Below are positions 62,130-64,000 of a DNA stretch of 64,000 nucleotides, piece after piece (the stretch's first letter is position 1; every line of letters starts with the position of its first letter). Source of the stretch: Flavobacterium limicola. GTDB lineage: Bacteria; Bacteroidota; Bacteroidia; Flavobacteriales; Flavobacteriaceae. The notes beneath the pieces were generated by a model. The model was not told the origin of the DNA, made no database searches, and saw only the letters and a list, made by a program, of their open reading frames with translations. The DNA lies in contig NZ_RBXA01000001.1 of assembly GCF_003634755.1 (NCBI RefSeq), positions 248,001 to 312,000 on the forward strand. The letters are read 5' to 3'. The position numbers and the translations under genes are program-made.

Positions 62130-64000
62130 CTAATAACTAACTTTTTTAGCTACTACCTGGCCATTAGTTAAGACAACTTTTACGATTACAATTTGATTCT
62201 TTAATGTAATATTTGAAGTGCGGAATTCATTTACATCCTCAAGTGTTTCTTCAAATACTTTTTTACCCAATAAATCAAATACTATCACCCGTTTCATCGT
62301 TTCAAATTCAGATTTAATTTTTAATTCGTTCTTCTCTTTAAAGACTACAATTGTTTTTTCTTGGCTTTCAAAATCACCCGTTCCAAGTGTTTTATCATTG
62401 TAACGCAACACAAAACGCTCATTAAAAACTCCTTTCTCAGTTGTAAAATTATATGGTGATTCTTTTAAATTATGTATAATACCTAGCATTTTATCTTCAA
62501 GAAATACGTTTTGAGTTGTCAAGAATCCATCTGTTTGAAAAATAGTAATAGTGAATGCTCCTGCAATAGTTGTTTTATAACCCAACGGTACCTGATCACT
62601 TTGTAGAAATGGCAGAGCCCTCCCTTGAATTACAAAGTTTTTATCCTCAAATACACTATAAAAATCAACAAATGTATTCCCATCAAAACTTATTCCGTCA
62701 AATGTTCTCTCATACTCATTTGTTGCTCCCGTTACGTAGCCTATTAGTGTTTGTTTAAATGCACCTTCTTTATTTGAAAAATTCAACCACAACCTGTTTT
62801 TATCAAAACTTGCATTCTTTTTTGATTTTGAGTTAGACCTAAAAAATTGTGAATTTACGTTTCCTATCAATCGCATCGTATTAGTAAAATTAACCGTTCC
62901 AGGTACAATACTAGTTGCAAAAAAACCTTGACCAGAAGCAATTTCCCCTGAAGGAATTGTAGGTATAGGATTAACATCACTAGCTGCAGCGGTCCCAACT
63001 CCTCCCAATAAATTATAGGAAGCATAATCATCTGAATCATAAATATAGTTAGAACCACTTGGAGCTATATCCGTATTATGGGTCCAAAAATATAGCGTTC
63101 CGTCTAATACGTCTTCATTCACCTGTAAAAACAAGTCTGCATCCAGCGCAGATGGATAAGGATTCCCAAGAAGATAGGAAGCTTCACCTGTTGCCGTTAT
63201 AGCAACTGGAATAGTTCCATTGTGTGGCACGCCAATAAAATTAGCACGATAGGTCCCTATTGGATTTGGCGCATAATGATTTTGTGGTCCACGAATAATG
63301 TACCCAACACCTCTTTCCATTACTTTTGATGAATTTTCCTGTTTCCAGTTGTTGTTAACAGCATCAAAAGACATGTACTTATCCCATAAAGTATTTGGAG
63401 ATGTATTGTATAAAGTTTGTGAAGAAACAGGTGAAGACCAATAGGTATAATCGAATTTATCTACAGCTGTCACTGTTTCCCTTTGATAGGTTATATTTCC
63501 CGAGTTTATAGTAGGGTCTTCATTAATTTGAACTAAGCTTGCGTTGTTTTCGAAGGTTAATGTACCACCAGAAACTTTTAATTCATTAGTCAAGGTCAAG
63601 GTCTTATCAGACCTAACAATTACATTTCCTAAAGTCACCTCACATGAACATGCAACTAAATCTGTAGTCTGGCTATAATTTGCATTAAAAATAAGCTTTT
63701 TATCACTATTCGGCAATCCATTTGACCAAGCACCATTCCAAACAGTTTCTTGTAAAGAATCAATTTTTACTACTACTGGATTAGAAGCAGAACAACCATC
63801 AATTGATACCGAAAAAGTATATGTGCCCGGTGCCAGTCCTGAAACAGTGGCTGAAATCCCTGTACCTGTAATTGTTGCTGTAGAAGTACCACTTTGCATT
63901 AAAGTCCAAGTCCCTGCTGACGGCAAATTATTTAAAATCACACTGGCGATAGGAACGTTGCACGTTACCGGCGTAATTGTTCCTCTTGTTGGCGCAGCTA
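62130..64000 (-). CDS. Large secreted protein with T9SS type C-like signal, amino end outside the window
   Basis: The frame stays open from 62130 to the window edge (623 residues seen); a GTG at 63941 is not the start, because coding sequence continues upstream (PTRGTITPVTCNVPIASV). The N-terminal part is an Ig/PKD-like repeat of the sort ending GTYTFSVSIDGCSASNP. From about residue 90 it is the same module as in the delta-60 protein: WSNGLPNSDKKLIFNANY, FDYTYWSSPVSSQ, GNPYPSALDADLFL, WLNFSNKEGAFKQTLIGYVT, and the C-terminal sorting segment IVIVKVVLTNGQVVAKKVSY. It is expected to be exported by the T9SS. Confidence 0.9.
   Translation of the reverse strand, partial: AAPTRGTITPVTCNVPIASVILNNLPSAGTWTLMQSGTSTATITGTGISATVSGLAPGTYTFSVSIDGCSASNPVVVKIDSLQETVWNGAWSNGLPNSDKKLIFNANYSQTTDLVACSCEVTLGNVIVRSDKTLTLTNELKVSGGTLTFENNASLVQINEDPTINSGNITYQRETVTAVDKFDYTYWSSPVSSQTLYNTSPNTLWDKYMSFDAVNNNWKQENSSKVMERGVGYIIRGPQNHYAPNPIGTYRANFIGVPHNGTIPVAITATGEASYLLGNPYPSALDADLFLQVNEDVLDGTLYFWTHNTDIAPSGSNYIYDSDDYASYNLLGGVGTAAASDVNPIPTIPSGEIASGQGFFATSIVPGTVNFTNTMRLIGNVNSQFFRSNSKSKKNASFDKNRLWLNFSNKEGAFKQTLIGYVTGATNEYERTFDGISFDGNTFVDFYSVFEDKNFVIQGRALPFLQSDQVPLGYKTTIAGAFTITIFQTDGFLTTQNVFLEDKMLGIIHNLKESPYNFTTEKGVFNERFVLRYNDKTLGTGDFESQEKTIVVFKEKNELKIKSEFETMKRVIVFDLLGKKVFEETLEDVNEFRTSNITLKNQIVIVKVVLTNGQVVAKKVSY

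Noticed and set aside
63941..63943. GTG at 63941 as the start of the last gene
   Set aside because: The frame stays open upstream to the window edge and reads as the same Ig-like repeat type, so the true start lies outside.

Overview
The window is about one third G+C and reads as the chromosome of a Flavobacterium-like member of the Bacteroidota. The evidence is a MurF-alanine racemase fusion, a 14-gene complex I operon with a short NuoG, type IX secretion (T9SS) C-terminal signals on three large exported proteins, a PorT-family barrel, and repeated promoters of the Bacteroidota type (TTTG, about 19 bases, TAnnTTTG). Shine-Dalgarno sites are not evident. No rRNA, CRISPR array, prophage or insertion sequence is visible.

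Layout. 0-5.4 kb: start of a prolyl oligopeptidase (cut by the window edge), a palindromic repeat array, a ZnuD-like TonB receptor with a small His/Cys-rich partner, asd and mscL. 5.4-13.6 kb: murF-alr, membrane and barrel proteins, tRNA-Ser, the tatD/acyltransferase/ansA operon and a retropepsin-like protein. 13.6-20 kb: odhB and odhA (2-oxoglutarate dehydrogenase E2 and E1), a small barrel protein, a hypothetical gene and a polyprenyl diphosphate synthase. 20-27.1 kb: yceI, then a tetR/tolC/adaptor/RND efflux operon. yceI and tetR have the same operator-promoter, so they probably form one small regulon. 27.8-40.9 kb: nuoA to nuoN on the minus strand behind one recognisable promoter. 41-46 kb: cold shock protein, aspS, a MORN-like protein, a DsbA-family oxidoreductase and a repetitive periplasmic protein. 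46-49.8 kb: a small accessory stretch with umuC-umuD (in that order), mazEF and two unfamiliar genes. 49.9-58 kb: tRNA-Leu, prs, rplY, pth, an M43 metalloprotease, ribF, a membrane protein and bioB. 58-64 kb: two large secreted proteins sharing a long C-terminal module, one carrying 14 delta-60 repeats; the second runs off the window.

Most genes are ordinary housekeeping genes. The less expected material lies between genes: a four-unit palindromic array that appears to have split a terminator, a dispersed hairpin family with conserved flanks and variable stems in three copies (one inside the nuo operon), the shared TetR-type operator, and three genes whose promoter box lies exactly four bases before ATG, implying leaderless mRNAs. 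I did not find a convincing large, new multi-gene system.
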